DNA from: Chelonobacter sp050613185
GTDB taxonomy: Bacteria > Pseudomonadota > Gammaproteobacteria > Enterobacterales > Pasteurellaceae
Length of the DNA: 64,000 bases
Reading direction: 5' to 3'
Assembly (NCBI RefSeq): GCF_050613185.1
Contig: NZ_CP192511.1
Span: 2,108,001 to 2,172,000, forward strand
In this document: one piece after another, positions 42,288-50,336 of the stretch
Numbering within the stretch: the first letter of the stretch is position 1
How the letters are laid out: every line of letters starts with the position of its first letter
Program-made: the position numbers and the translations under genes
Notes under the pieces: model-generated
The model's input: the letters and a program-made list of their open reading frames with translations, nothing else
The model's database searches: none
What the model was told of the DNA's origin: nothing

Positions 42288-42647
42288 ATGGGGAGTGTGA
42301 ATAAGTGGAAGGTGCTCGTCACAGAGCGTTTTGATATTTGGTTGAGTGAGCAAGATGAAAGTACAAGAGAATCGGTGTTATCCGCATTGAATAACTTGCG
42401 GACTTATGGACATAAATTATCGCGTCCCTACGCGGATACCTTGAAAGAATCACGATATTCCAATATGAAAGAATTGCGAATTCAGCATCAAGGTAAACCA
42501 CTACGCGCATTTTTTGCATTTGATCCACTTCGTCAGGCGATCGTATTATGTGCAGGCGATAAAAGTAACGACAAACGTTTTTATGAAAAAATGATCCGTA
42601 TCGCAGATGATGAATTTGCAGCATATTTAATGACTTTGGAGAAATAA
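42288..42647 (+). CDS. higB: HigB-type toxin (RelE/ParE superfamily)
   Basis: Toxin of a reversed-order type II pair; members cut mRNA on the ribosome. It has 119 residues: VTERFDIWLSEQDESTRESVLSALNNLRTYG, then MKELRIQHQGKPLRAFFAFDPLRQAIVLCAGDKS, the core strands of the RelE fold. AGAGG lies before the ATG; a GTG nine bases on is an alternative. Its stop is directly followed by the ATG of higA. It lies inside the ascorbate block with its own promoter and after a terminator, so it was probably inserted as a unit. Confidence 0.87.
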   Translation: MGSVNKWKVLVTERFDIWLSEQDESTRESVLSALNNLRTYGHKLSRPYADTLKESRYSNMKELRIQHQGKPLRAFFAFDPLRQAIVLCAGDKSNDKRFYEKMIRIADDEFAAYLMTLEK

Positions 42648-42956
42648 ATGAGCAAATTAACGACATTAGATGAATTGATTGCGAGACAATCTCCTGAATC
42701 ACAAAAACGCATTCAGGAAATGACAGAGGAACTGGTTCTTGAAACTGGACTGGCAATGTTGCGTGAAGAGCTTCAACTGTCACAGAAAGTGCTGGCTGAT
42801 AATTTAGGGATTTCTCAACCTGCAATCACGCAAATTGAGCAACGTGGCAATGAATTAAAATTATCAACTTTGAAACGCTATATTGAAACGATGGGAGGGA
42901 AATTGAGCCTTGCGGTCGAAATGCCGACAGGGAATAGCCATATTTTCCGCATTTGA
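42648..42956 (+). CDS. higA: HigA-type XRE antitoxin
   Basis: Antitoxin and autorepressor of 102 residues. A helix-turn-helix of the Cro/CI type is near residues 45-90 (LQLSQKVLADNLGISQPAIT, then STLKRYIETMGGKL). The ribosome-binding site (GGAG) is inside the end of higB, so it is coupled to the toxin. It is convergent with ulaG. Confidence 0.9.
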   Translation: MSKLTTLDELIARQSPESQKRIQEMTEELVLETGLAMLREELQLSQKVLADNLGISQPAITQIEQRGNELKLSTLKRYIETMGGKLSLAVEMPTGNSHIFRI

Positions 42957-43017
42957 GTTTTTCATTCAATAAATCAATAAGGTGGACTATGATAGCCCAC
43001 CTGACTTTTTGTCGATA

Positions 43018-44085
43018 TTATAGGAAAGAGCGGTACGGTAGTTCCGGCTCGTCAGTAAAAATATCATCAAAACCGCGCCAGTGTTGGAAGTACATTTTGG
43101 CTTTATCGGTCGGGAAGGTATATTTGCCGCCGACTTGCCAGAAGAACGGCGCGAATTGATAGCCCAAACGATCCTTTTTCATCTTCCATAACACTTCGAT
43201 TTCACGCGGATCGCTTTGGAAATTTGACCAAATATCGTGGTGAATCGGAATCACTACTTGGGTATTCAAACATTCGGCGGCACGCAAAATATCGGAGGAA
43301 GTCATTTTATCGGTTACGCCGCGCGGGTTTTCACCGTAAGACATTAACGCCACATCAATTTTATAGTCGTTGCCGTGTTTGGCGTAATAGTTAGAATAGT
43401 GGGAGTCGCCGGAGTGATATAAGTTGCCGCCGTCGGTTTCAAACAAGTAGTTCACGGCGCGTTCGTCCATGCTGTCGAGAATGCTTTTATCTGTTGACGA
43501 GACGCCTTGCGGCAGGGTGACAAGTGCGGTTCGGTCAAAGGCGTCCAACACCCGCACTTTGACATCGCCGACCTCAATCACATCGCCGACTTTAGCGGTG
43601 ATACAGCGCTCTGCAGGCACGCCCCATTTTGTCCACAAATCGACACAGGCTTTAGGGCCGATAAATTTCACTTTGTCGCTGCAATTTTGCAACACCGCGG
43701 CGGCTACATTCGGATCGATGTGATCGGCGTGATCATGGGTTGCCATCACCGCATCAATTTCTTTGATCGCAAACGGATCCAACACGAAAACCGAGGTGCG
43801 CAAGTTCGGCTGCAAATTACGCACGCCGCCCATCCGCATCATTTGGTGTTGCTTATTCATGAAGGGATTTTTGCCGCTGCGTTTGCCGGTGCCGCACCAG
43901 AAATCGACGGAAATATTGGTATTGCCGGCGGTTTTCAACCAAATTCCGGTACAGCCCAACCACCACATGGCAAATGTGCCTTTTTGCACTTGCTCCTGTT
44001 CGATTTGCTCGTTCAACCACGTTCCCCATTCGGGAAAGGTGCTTAAAATCCATGATTCGCGAGTGATTTCATTAACTTTGCTCAT
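43018..44085 (-). CDS. ulaG: L-ascorbate-6-phosphate lactonase
   Basis: Metallo-beta-lactamase-fold enzyme that opens L-ascorbate 6-phosphate to 3-keto-L-gulonate 6-phosphate in the cytoplasm. It has 355 residues, E. coli having 354. The metal motif is ATHDHADHIDPNV, with further ligands in NLYHSGDSHYSN and VIPIHHDIW. It lies 59 bases after ulaR on the same strand, the conserved ulaR-ulaG relation. Its 3' end faces higA. Confidence 0.96.
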   Translation of the reverse strand: MSKVNEITRESWILSTFPEWGTWLNEQIEQEQVQKGTFAMWWLGCTGIWLKTAGNTNISVDFWCGTGKRSGKNPFMNKQHQMMRMGGVRNLQPNLRTSVFVLDPFAIKEIDAVMATHDHADHIDPNVAAAVLQNCSDKVKFIGPKACVDLWTKWGVPAERCITAKVGDVIEVGDVKVRVLDAFDRTALVTLPQGVSSTDKSILDSMDERAVNYLFETDGGNLYHSGDSHYSNYYAKHGNDYKIDVALMSYGENPRGVTDKMTSSDILRAAECLNTQVVIPIHHDIWSNFQSDPREIEVLWKMKKDRLGYQFAPFFWQVGGKYTFPTDKAKMYFQHWRGFDDIFTDEPELPYRSFL

Positions 44086-44144
44086 AATAGTTACCTTTTT
44101 TTAGATTAACGAACTGTTGATATGACTCGCTATCACGGAATTGA

Positions 44145-44903
44145 TTACACCAAAATCACTTCAACGCCTTTATTGCGCAGCGCCGAAATAATCGCTGGAT
44201 CGGCATCTTTGCCGGTAATAACGATGTCCAAATTTTCTGCCGGGGAGAACAATGTGCCTATTCGCTGTCCGACTTTCGAGCTATCGACTAAAGCCACCAC
44301 CTTATTGACATGGTTCAGCATTTTTTGCTCGACCATGGCGGAAAGCAAATCGACTTTAAATAGCCCTTCTTCACTCAAACCGCTGCCACTGGTGAACATA
44401 TAATGCCCCGCATAGTAGGTGTCGGCTTTTTGATCCGTAGTTAAAAACAGATTTCTCTCTTTGTAATATTGACCGCCCAGCACGACCAAATTTTCATGTT
44501 GTTGTTCGATCAAATAATTTAACAGCGGAAAATAGTTTGTTATCACTTGTACGGATTTTCCGCAGATTTCTTGTCCCAACATAAATGCGGTTGAACCGCA
44601 ATTAATCACAATACTGTCGCCGTTTTTGCAAATTTTTGCCGCCTGTTTTGCAATGCGCGCTTTTTCGTCATAATTCGCAGTTTCATAAATAGTCAACGGC
44701 GACCAGTTATTATTTTTATTCTCTTCACACGGGTATGCCCCATTACGGACTTTTTTCAGTTTTCCCTGTGTATCTAATTTGGTGATGTCACGTCGAGCGG
44801 TCGCCGGTGAAATGCCAAAGGTGTTCACAATTTCGGTAACTGTGATTGAACCTTGCTGTTGCAACAGCTCTAATAATGCATTTTGTCTTTTTAATTCCGT
44901 CAT
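44145..44903 (-). CDS. ulaR: Ascorbate utilisation repressor UlaR (DeoR family)
   Basis: DeoR-family repressor of 252 residues. The helix-turn-helix is SITVTEIVNTFGISPATARR (residues 19-38) followed by DITKLDTQGKLKKVRNGA; the effector domain has VINCGSTAFMLGQEICGKSV and AGHYMFTSGSGLSEEGLFK, close to E. coli UlaR, which responds to L-ascorbate 6-phosphate. It is divergent from ulaA. A candidate operator lies 19 bases upstream of its start. Confidence 0.94.
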   Translation of the reverse strand: MTELKRQNALLELLQQQGSITVTEIVNTFGISPATARRDITKLDTQGKLKKVRNGAYPCEENKNNNWSPLTIYETANYDEKARIAKQAAKICKNGDSIVINCGSTAFMLGQEICGKSVQVITNYFPLLNYLIEQQHENLVVLGGQYYKERNLFLTTDQKADTYYAGHYMFTSGSGLSEEGLFKVDLLSAMVEQKMLNHVNKVVALVDSSKVGQRIGTLFSPAENLDIVITGKDADPAIISALRNKGVEVILV

Positions 44904-44921
44904 AAAAACCTCACAATGATT

Positions 44922-44957
44922 ATGTGTGATTTTTTATTAATATAACAAATCACACAT
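44922..44957. promoter_or_regulatory. Candidate UlaR operator
   Basis: ATGTGTGATTT (44922-44932) and AAATCACACAT (44947-44957) are perfect 11-base inverted arms with a 14-base spacer, just upstream of ulaR. The arms contain TGTGA halves, but the spacing is too long for one CRP site. A DeoR-type tetramer could bind both arms. Confidence 0.55.
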
Positions 44958-45088
44958 ATGATTATCAATGATTTTTTAATCAAAACAACTCAAATATTGA
45001 TTATTTATTAGTATCAAATTGATTTATAAATTAAAAATAAATTTGAACTTAACTTGCATGTGTTTTTAAATGTGTTAAGGACTAAAAA

Positions 45089-45110
45089 AATTTAGATCTA
45101 GCTCACATAA
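45089..45110 (+). promoter_or_regulatory. Candidate CRP site for ulaA
   Basis: TTTAGATCTAGCTCACA and its flanks match the 22-base CRP consensus at 16 positions by my count. The centre (45099.5) is 61.5 bases before a start at about 45161 predicted from TATTAT at 45149-45154, a standard class I distance. This fits glucose control of ascorbate use. Confidence 0.55.
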
Positions 45111-45148
45111 AATCAAAAATGATCTTCATTTAATCATAATAAATGACC

Positions 45149-45154
45149 TATTAT
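45149..45154 (+). promoter_or_regulatory. Candidate -10 box of the ulaA operon
   Basis: TATTAT (5 of 6). No good -35 box lies 17 bases upstream, as expected for a CRP-dependent promoter. The remaining leader of about 98 bases to the ulaA ATG holds an uptake signal and nothing else I can name. Confidence 0.45.
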
Positions 45155-45258
45155 GTGTTCCGAAATCGTATATATGACCAAAGTGCGGTATTTATCGATT
45201 TAAACACAAAAATATTATCATTTTTGCTCACAATCCTATCACCTCTATGGAGTGAATT

Positions 45259-47046
45259 ATGGAAACACTATATAACATATTTTACATATTCTATAGCCAA
45301 GTTATGACAAAAGCCCCATTATTGTTGGGTTTGGTAACGTGTATCGGCTATATTCTTTTGCGTAAAGATACGACGACGGTATTAAAAGGCACCATCAAAA
45401 CCATTGTTGGTTTCATGTTGGTGCAAGTCGGTGCTTCTACTTTGGTTAGCGGTTTCAAACCGGTGATTGAAAAATTATCCGAGTATCATCATTTGACCGG
45501 CTCGGTGATTGATCCTTATACCAGTATGATGGCGACCATGGAAACCATGGGCGATGATTACTCTTGGGTCGGTTATGCGGTGTTATTGGCATTGGCGCTG
45601 AATATTTTGTTGGTGGTATTCCGCCGTTTTACCGGCATTCGCACCATTATGCTCACCGGGCACATCATGTTCCAACAGGCGGGGTTGGTTGCCGTATTCT
45701 ATTTGGTGATTGGTGCCTCAATGTGGGAAACCATTATTTATACGGCGATTTTGATGGCGCTTTATTGGAGTATCTCATCGAATATCATGTATAAAGCCAC
45801 ACAAGCCGTGACCGGCGGCGCCGGCTTTTCTATCGGACACCAACAGCAATTCGCCTCGTGGATTGCGACCAAAATCGCCCCGAAATTGGGCGATAAAAAT
45901 GATTCGGTGGATAATTTGAAATTGCCGAAATGGCTGCATATCTTCCATGACAGCATTTCTGCCACCGCGATTGTGATGACCGTATTCTTCGGCATTATTT
46001 TGCTTTCGTTTGGCTTGGATAATCTACAGGCAATGGCGGGTAAGACCCACTGGACGATTTATATTTTGGAAACCGGGTTGAAATTTGCCGTGGCAATCCA
46101 AGTGATCGTTGCCGGGGTGCGCATGTTCGTTGCCGAGCTTTCCGAAGCGTTCAAAGGGGTTTCCGAACGGATTATTCCGAATGCGGTGTTGGCAATTGAT
46201 TGTGCCGCGATTTATGCTTATTCCCCGAATGCGATGGTATTCGGCTTTATGTGGGGCGCAATCGGTCAGTTTGTGGCGGTAATCGGTTTGTTGATGTTCA
46301 GCTCGCCGATCATGATTATTCCGGGCTTTATTCCAATGTTCTTCTCGAATGCGACCATCGGGGTATTTGCCAACCATTTCGGCGGTTGGAAGTCGGTGAT
46401 GAAAATCTGTTTCGTGATGGGGATCATCGAAGTCTTGGGGTCGGCATGGGCGATTCAAATTTTTGCCGATAACGGCACCGCTTTTAACGGCTGGATGGGC
46501 ATGGCGGACTGGGCATTGGTATTCCCGCCGATCTTACAAGGGTTGAATAGCATTCCTTTGTTCTTCTTTGCGATTATCGCTGCTGCCATGGTCTATATGG
46601 CATATGCGTCCAAAAAATTGCGTGCCGATGAAGCCGCTGCCGCTGCCGCGGGCAAAACGCTGGATCAAATGGACGGTTACGGTGTGGATGAATCCATTAT
46701 GGAAGATGAGGATGAAAGTGCGGTTGACGACAGGTTGAGTGAAATCAAACCGGTGCGGGTGTTGGCAGTGTGCGGCAACGGGCAAGGTTCCTCCATGATG
46801 ATGAAAATGAAAATCGGCGCTTATCTGGATAAAAAAGGCATTCCGAATATTATGGATTCCTGCGCGATTTCCGATTATAAATCCAAGTTAAGCAGCACCG
46901 ACATTATCGTTTCCTCGAAACATTTGGCGGGTGAAATGCAAGTATCGGAAGGCAAGTTTATCCTTGGAGTGCAAAATATGCTGAATCCGAATTCGTTTGG
47001 CGATGAATTGATTGCCATTATCCAGCAACATTTCGGCAAAAACTAA
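45259..47046 (+). CDS. ulaA: Ascorbate PTS permease, fused IIC-IIB (UlaA-UlaB)
   Basis: Inner-membrane PTS component that imports L-ascorbate and phosphorylates it. The 595 residues consist of a UlaA-type IIC domain (about 1-460, many hydrophobic segments; KAPLLLGLVTCIGYILLRKD, GHIMFQQAGLVAVFY), a linker rich in A, D and E (about 465-495), and a UlaB-type IIB domain (about 497-595) with the phospho-cysteine in VLAVCGNGQGSSMMMKMK. In E. coli these are two proteins of about 465 and 101 residues, so this is a fusion. ATGGAGTG contains the ribosome-binding site. It is first in ulaAB-ulaC-ulaD, divergent from ulaR. Confidence 0.95.
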   Translation: METLYNIFYIFYSQVMTKAPLLLGLVTCIGYILLRKDTTTVLKGTIKTIVGFMLVQVGASTLVSGFKPVIEKLSEYHHLTGSVIDPYTSMMATMETMGDDYSWVGYAVLLALALNILLVVFRRFTGIRTIMLTGHIMFQQAGLVAVFYLVIGASMWETIIYTAILMALYWSISSNIMYKATQAVTGGAGFSIGHQQQFASWIATKIAPKLGDKNDSVDNLKLPKWLHIFHDSISATAIVMTVFFGIILLSFGLDNLQAMAGKTHWTIYILETGLKFAVAIQVIVAGVRMFVAELSEAFKGVSERIIPNAVLAIDCAAIYAYSPNAMVFGFMWGAIGQFVAVIGLLMFSSPIMIIPGFIPMFFSNATIGVFANHFGGWKSVMKICFVMGIIEVLGSAWAIQIFADNGTAFNGWMGMADWALVFPPILQGLNSIPLFFFAIIAAAMVYMAYASKKLRADEAAAAAAGKTLDQMDGYGVDESIMEDEDESAVDDRLSEIKPVRVLAVCGNGQGSSMMMKMKIGAYLDKKGIPNIMDSCAISDYKSKLSSTDIIVSSKHLAGEMQVSEGKFILGVQNMLNPNSFGDELIAIIQQHFGKN

Positions 47047-47057
47047 TGAGAATCCGA

Positions 47058-47084
47058 TTCCGGTAGTGGCTTTCACTACCGGAA
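47058..47084 (+). promoter_or_regulatory. Intercistronic hairpin between ulaA and ulaC
   Basis: TTCCGGTAGTG and CACTACCGGAA form a perfect 11-base stem around a 5-base loop. No T run follows, so it is more likely an RNA stability or processing element that sets the ratio of the membrane subunit to IIA and UlaD. Confidence 0.6.
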
Positions 47085-47104
47085 GCCTGAAGGGAGAGTA
47101 AGAG

Positions 47105-47578
47105 ATGAATTTAAAACAGTCACTGATTGAGAATAATTCGATCAAATTGAACCAACACGCGGGTAATTGGCGGGAAGCGATAAAAATCGGCACCGATATG
47201 CTGGTGGCTTCCGGTGCGGTTGAGCCGCGTTATTATGACGCAATCGTACAGAGTATCAATGAATTAGGTCCTTATATCATTCTTGCGCCGGGTTTGGCAA
47301 TGCCGCACGCAAGACCAGAGGACGGCGTGAATAAAACGGCATTTGCGTTGGTGACTTTGGCGGAACCGATCGTGTTTGAAGGCGAAGAAACACCGGTGGA
47401 TATATTGATTACCTTAGCCGGCAGCACGTCGGATCAGCATATGCAAGGCTTGATGGAAATCACCCAAGTGCTTGATGACGAAGAAAGCGAAACAGGCGTT
47501 GACTTGGCGAAAATAAAAGCTTGTAATAGCAAAGAAGATATTTACCGCGTGATTGACGACGCACTGAATAAAGCTTAA
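47105..47578 (+). CDS. ulaC: Ascorbate PTS component IIA
   Basis: Cytoplasmic mannitol/fructose-type IIA domain that carries phosphate from HPr to UlaB. It has 157 residues with the phospho-histidine at His68 in APGLAMPHARPEDGV. GGGAG lies upstream of the ATG. It follows the fused permease by 58 bases and precedes ulaD by 33. Confidence 0.94.
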   Translation: MNLKQSLIENNSIKLNQHAGNWREAIKIGTDMLVASGAVEPRYYDAIVQSINELGPYIILAPGLAMPHARPEDGVNKTAFALVTLAEPIVFEGEETPVDILITLAGSTSDQHMQGLMEITQVLDDEESETGVDLAKIKACNSKEDIYRVIDDALNKA

Positions 47579-47611
47579 CTGATTATTTTATGATTGAAAA
47601 AGAGAGGATAT

Positions 47612-48259
47612 ATGACTAAACCATTACTGCAAATCGCATTAGATTCGTTAAATTTAGAAACCGCACTTGAAACCGCGGAAAATGTGGCAAGTTATGTCGA
47701 TATTATCGAAATCGGCACGATTTTGGCGTTTGCCGAAGGAATGCCGGCAGTGAGTGCCTTGAGAAAAGCACATCCGAAGCATATTTTGGTTTGTGATATG
47801 AAAACCACCGACGGCGGTGCGATTTTAGCCAAAATGGCGTTCGAAGCCGGTGCGGACTGGATTACGGTATCTGCCGCCGCGCACATCGCCACCATCGGCG
47901 CCTGTAAAAAAGTCGCCGACGAATTTGGACGTGAAATCCAAATCGAATTATACGGTAACTGGACCTTGGAAGACGCGCAAAGCTGGGTCGATTTAGGTAT
48001 CAACCAAGCGATTTACCACCGTTCGCGCGACGCAGAGTTGGCAGGCGTGGGCTGGACGGAAGCCGATTTGGTGAAAATGAAACAGTTATCCGATTTAGGT
48101 CTGCAACTGTCGATTACCGGCGGTATCGTAGCGGAAGATGTACACCTGTTTGCGCCGATCCAAAATGCCAAAGCCTTTATTGCCGGACGTGCCTTGGTCG
48201 GTGAAAAAGGCAAAGCCACCGCCGAAGCAATTCGTGCCGAAATTGAAAAATATTGGTGA
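47612..48259 (+). CDS. ulaD: 3-keto-L-gulonate-6-phosphate decarboxylase
   Basis: Orotidine-decarboxylase superfamily barrel that makes L-xylulose 5-phosphate and CO2. It has 215 residues. It begins MTKPLLQIALDSLNLETAL and has the family motifs VDIIEIGTIL, ILVCDMKTTDGGAILAKMAF and ITGGIVAEDVHLF, with Asp and Lys of the active site in CDMKTTD. GAGAGGA precedes the ATG at 47612; the in-frame upstream extension lacks a site. Both the ascorbate and diketogulonate routes need this enzyme, and it is the only copy in the window. Confidence 0.95.
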   Translation: MTKPLLQIALDSLNLETALETAENVASYVDIIEIGTILAFAEGMPAVSALRKAHPKHILVCDMKTTDGGAILAKMAFEAGADWITVSAAAHIATIGACKKVADEFGREIQIELYGNWTLEDAQSWVDLGINQAIYHRSRDAELAGVGWTEADLVKMKQLSDLGLQLSITGGIVAEDVHLFAPIQNAKAFIAGRALVGEKGKATAEAIRAEIEKYW

Positions 48260-48289
48260 TTCGCATTTACACTGAAGACGTTACAGATT

Positions 48290-48324
48290 AAGCCCGTGTC
48301 GGTCAAACCGAGCGGGCTTTTGCT
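48290..48324 (+). terminator. Intrinsic terminator after ulaD
   Basis: AAGCCCG (48290-48296) pairs with CGGGCTT (48313-48319), with an inner GGT/ACC pairing, followed by TTGCTTT. It ends the ula operon before the convergent nth. Confidence 0.85.
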
Positions 48325-48340
48325 TTGCTGAAGGGGAAGG

Positions 48341-48976
48341 TCAATACTCGGTCTTATCTTTAAACTCACACAAATCTTCGATAATACAGGCGCCGCAGCG
48401 CGGTTTTCTGGCGACGCAGGTGTAGCGCCCGAGCAGGATAAGCCAGTGATGAACGTCGACTTTAAATTCGTCCGGCACGACTTTGAGCAGTTTTTCTTCC
48501 ACTTTGACCACGTCTTTGCCGGGGGCGAAGTTGGTGCGGTTGGAAACGCGGAAAATATGGGTATCGACCGCAATCGTCGGCCAGCCGAAAGCGGTGTTCA
48601 GCACCACGTTGGCGGTTTTGCGCCCGACGCCGGGCAGGGCTTCCAACGCTTCGCGTGATTCCGGCACATCGCCGTGGTGTTTATCCAACAGTAAACGACA
48701 GGTTTTAATCACGTTTTCCGCTTTGCTGTTATATAAACCGATGGTTTTGATGTATTCCTTCAAACCGTCCACGCCCAGATCCCAAATCGCTTGCGGTGTG
48801 TTGGCGACGGGGAACAGTTTATCGGTGGCTTTGTTGACGCCTTTATCGGTGGCTTGCGCCGATAAAATGACGGCGATCAACAACTCAAACGGCGAGCTGA
48901 AATTCAGCTCGGTGGTCGGCTTCGGATCGGCGTCACGCAGGCGGGTGAGAATTTCAATTCGTTTTTGCTTATTCAT
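48341..48976 (-). CDS. nth: Endonuclease III
   Basis: DNA glycosylase and AP lyase that removes oxidised pyrimidines. It has 211 residues with the helix-hairpin-helix LPGVGRKTANVV, catalytic Lys120 and Asp138 (AVDTHIFRV), and a C-terminal [4Fe-4S] motif, CVARKPRCGACIIEDLC. The start lies eight bases after the rsxE stop, and an uptake signal fills that gap exactly (AAAGTGCGGT then ATG). It is last in rsxABCDGE-nth. Confidence 0.97.
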   Translation of the reverse strand: MNKQKRIEILTRLRDADPKPTTELNFSSPFELLIAVILSAQATDKGVNKATDKLFPVANTPQAIWDLGVDGLKEYIKTIGLYNSKAENVIKTCRLLLDKHHGDVPESREALEALPGVGRKTANVVLNTAFGWPTIAVDTHIFRVSNRTNFAPGKDVVKVEEKLLKVVPDEFKVDVHHWLILLGRYTCVARKPRCGACIIEDLCEFKDKTEY

Positions 48977-48984
48977 ACCGCACT

Positions 48985-49695
48985 TTATGCCTTTTTATGA
49001 TCAATGATATTTTTGACGGCCAATATCAGCCCCAAACCGATAAACGCGCCCGGTGGCAAAATTGCCAGTAAAAAGCTGGTGTCGACATGCAGAATTTCAA
49101 TCCGTAGTGATGTTGCCCACGGACCGAACAGTTGATCCAAGCCGTCAAACAGCGTGCCGTTGCCGAGTATTTCACGCATTGCACCCAAAATAAATAGACT
49201 GAGAGTCATGCCTAAACCCATTGAAAACCCGTCGAATAATGACGGTAATACGCCGTTTTTGGAAGCAAAGGCTTCGGCGCGTCCGATGACGATACAGTTG
49301 GTGACGATCAGCGGAATAAAAATCCCCAAAGATAAATACAGATCATACACAAACGCGTTCATCAGCAGTTGCACCGCGGTGACGGTGGCGGCAATAATCA
49401 TCACGTAAATCGGAATGCGGATTTCGTGCGGAATTGCGCTGCGGAAGAGCGACACAATCGAGTTGGTGCAGATCAACACCAACATGGTCGCCAGCCCTAA
49501 ACCAAGGGCGTAGGTGACGCTGTTGGATACCGCTAACAGCGGGCACAAGCCTAATAACTGGACTAAAGTCGAGTTATTGTCCCATAAGCCTTGACGAAAA
49601 ATACCGCGCCAATCGTTTGCCGCGGTTTGAGGCGCGGTGTCAATTTCCATAATGTCGATTGTACCGACTTGCTCTGATATTAGGCGTTCCGACAT
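48985..49695 (-). CDS. rsxE: Electron transport complex subunit RsxE
   Basis: Membrane subunit of the Rsx (Rnf-type) complex, which drives electrons from NADH to ferredoxin-type carriers and in E. coli keeps SoxR reduced. It has 236 residues with about six membrane helices, and VQLLGLCPLLAVSNSVTYALG with FIPLIVTNCIVIGRAEAFAS conserved. A frame is open from 49716, but GAGG precedes the ATG at 49695, which also clears the rsxG stop at 49707. Confidence 0.93.
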   Translation of the reverse strand: MSERLISEQVGTIDIMEIDTAPQTAANDWRGIFRQGLWDNNSTLVQLLGLCPLLAVSNSVTYALGLGLATMLVLICTNSIVSLFRSAIPHEIRIPIYVMIIAATVTAVQLLMNAFVYDLYLSLGIFIPLIVTNCIVIGRAEAFASKNGVLPSLFDGFSMGLGMTLSLFILGAMREILGNGTLFDGLDQLFGPWATSLRIEILHVDTSFLLAILPPGAFIGLGLILAVKNIIDHKKA

Positions 49696-49706
49696 ATTTT
49701 CCTCAC

Positions 49707-50327
49707 TTATCGACATGCTTCAAATTGGCTTGGCGGATGATGCTGAAAATCGCTGACTACCGCACTTGCCGCGGCTTTAATCGCGTTAATCACCGCTCTT
49801 GGCGTAATGGTTGCGCCGGTGAATTGATCGAACCGACCACCGTCTTTTTTCACCGCCCATTCGTTCTGATTTTCAAGGCTGAACAGTTGCTGATTAAAAC
49901 CGTAGATCCAATCGGATTTGCTGGTTTCCAATTTATCGCCCAAGCCCGGTGTTTCTTTGTGTGCCAGTGTCCGCACGCCTAATACTTTGCCGTCGGGGGT
50001 GATCCCAACCAGGATATCAATTCTACCGGAATAGCCCTGATTGGTGGTGGCTTTAATTGCATAAGCGGTGGTTTGCCCCTGTTTTTGCGCAATGTAAATC
50101 TGTTGCAATTGCGGATAACGGTCGGCGTCGGGCACAACACAATGTTGTAATAAATTATTATCGAAATAATCCGCCGGAATCACCTGTGCCAGTTGCTGCC
50201 GCTGTTGGTTCAATGCGGCGTTATCGATCCGCTGTTTGGTCAGCAAAAAAACGCCAATCGAAAGTGCGGTACAGAGCAGGGCAACCAATGCCAAAATCAG
50301 GGCGGAGCGAAAGGTGGTTTTAATCAT
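49707..50327 (-). CDS. rsxG: Electron transport complex subunit RsxG
   Basis: Subunit with one N-terminal membrane helix and a periplasmic FMN domain. It has 206 residues; the flavin is linked through the threonine of DQFTGATITPRAVINAI. It also has the family block PGLGDKLETSKSDWI. It lies between rsxD and rsxE, with 9 bases to rsxD. Confidence 0.95.
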   Translation of the reverse strand: MIKTTFRSALILALVALLCTALSIGVFLLTKQRIDNAALNQQRQQLAQVIPADYFDNNLLQHCVVPDADRYPQLQQIYIAQKQGQTTAYAIKATTNQGYSGRIDILVGITPDGKVLGVRTLAHKETPGLGDKLETSKSDWIYGFNQQLFSLENQNEWAVKKDGGRFDQFTGATITPRAVINAIKAAASAVVSDFQHHPPSQFEACR

Positions 50328-50336
50328 CGTCTAACC

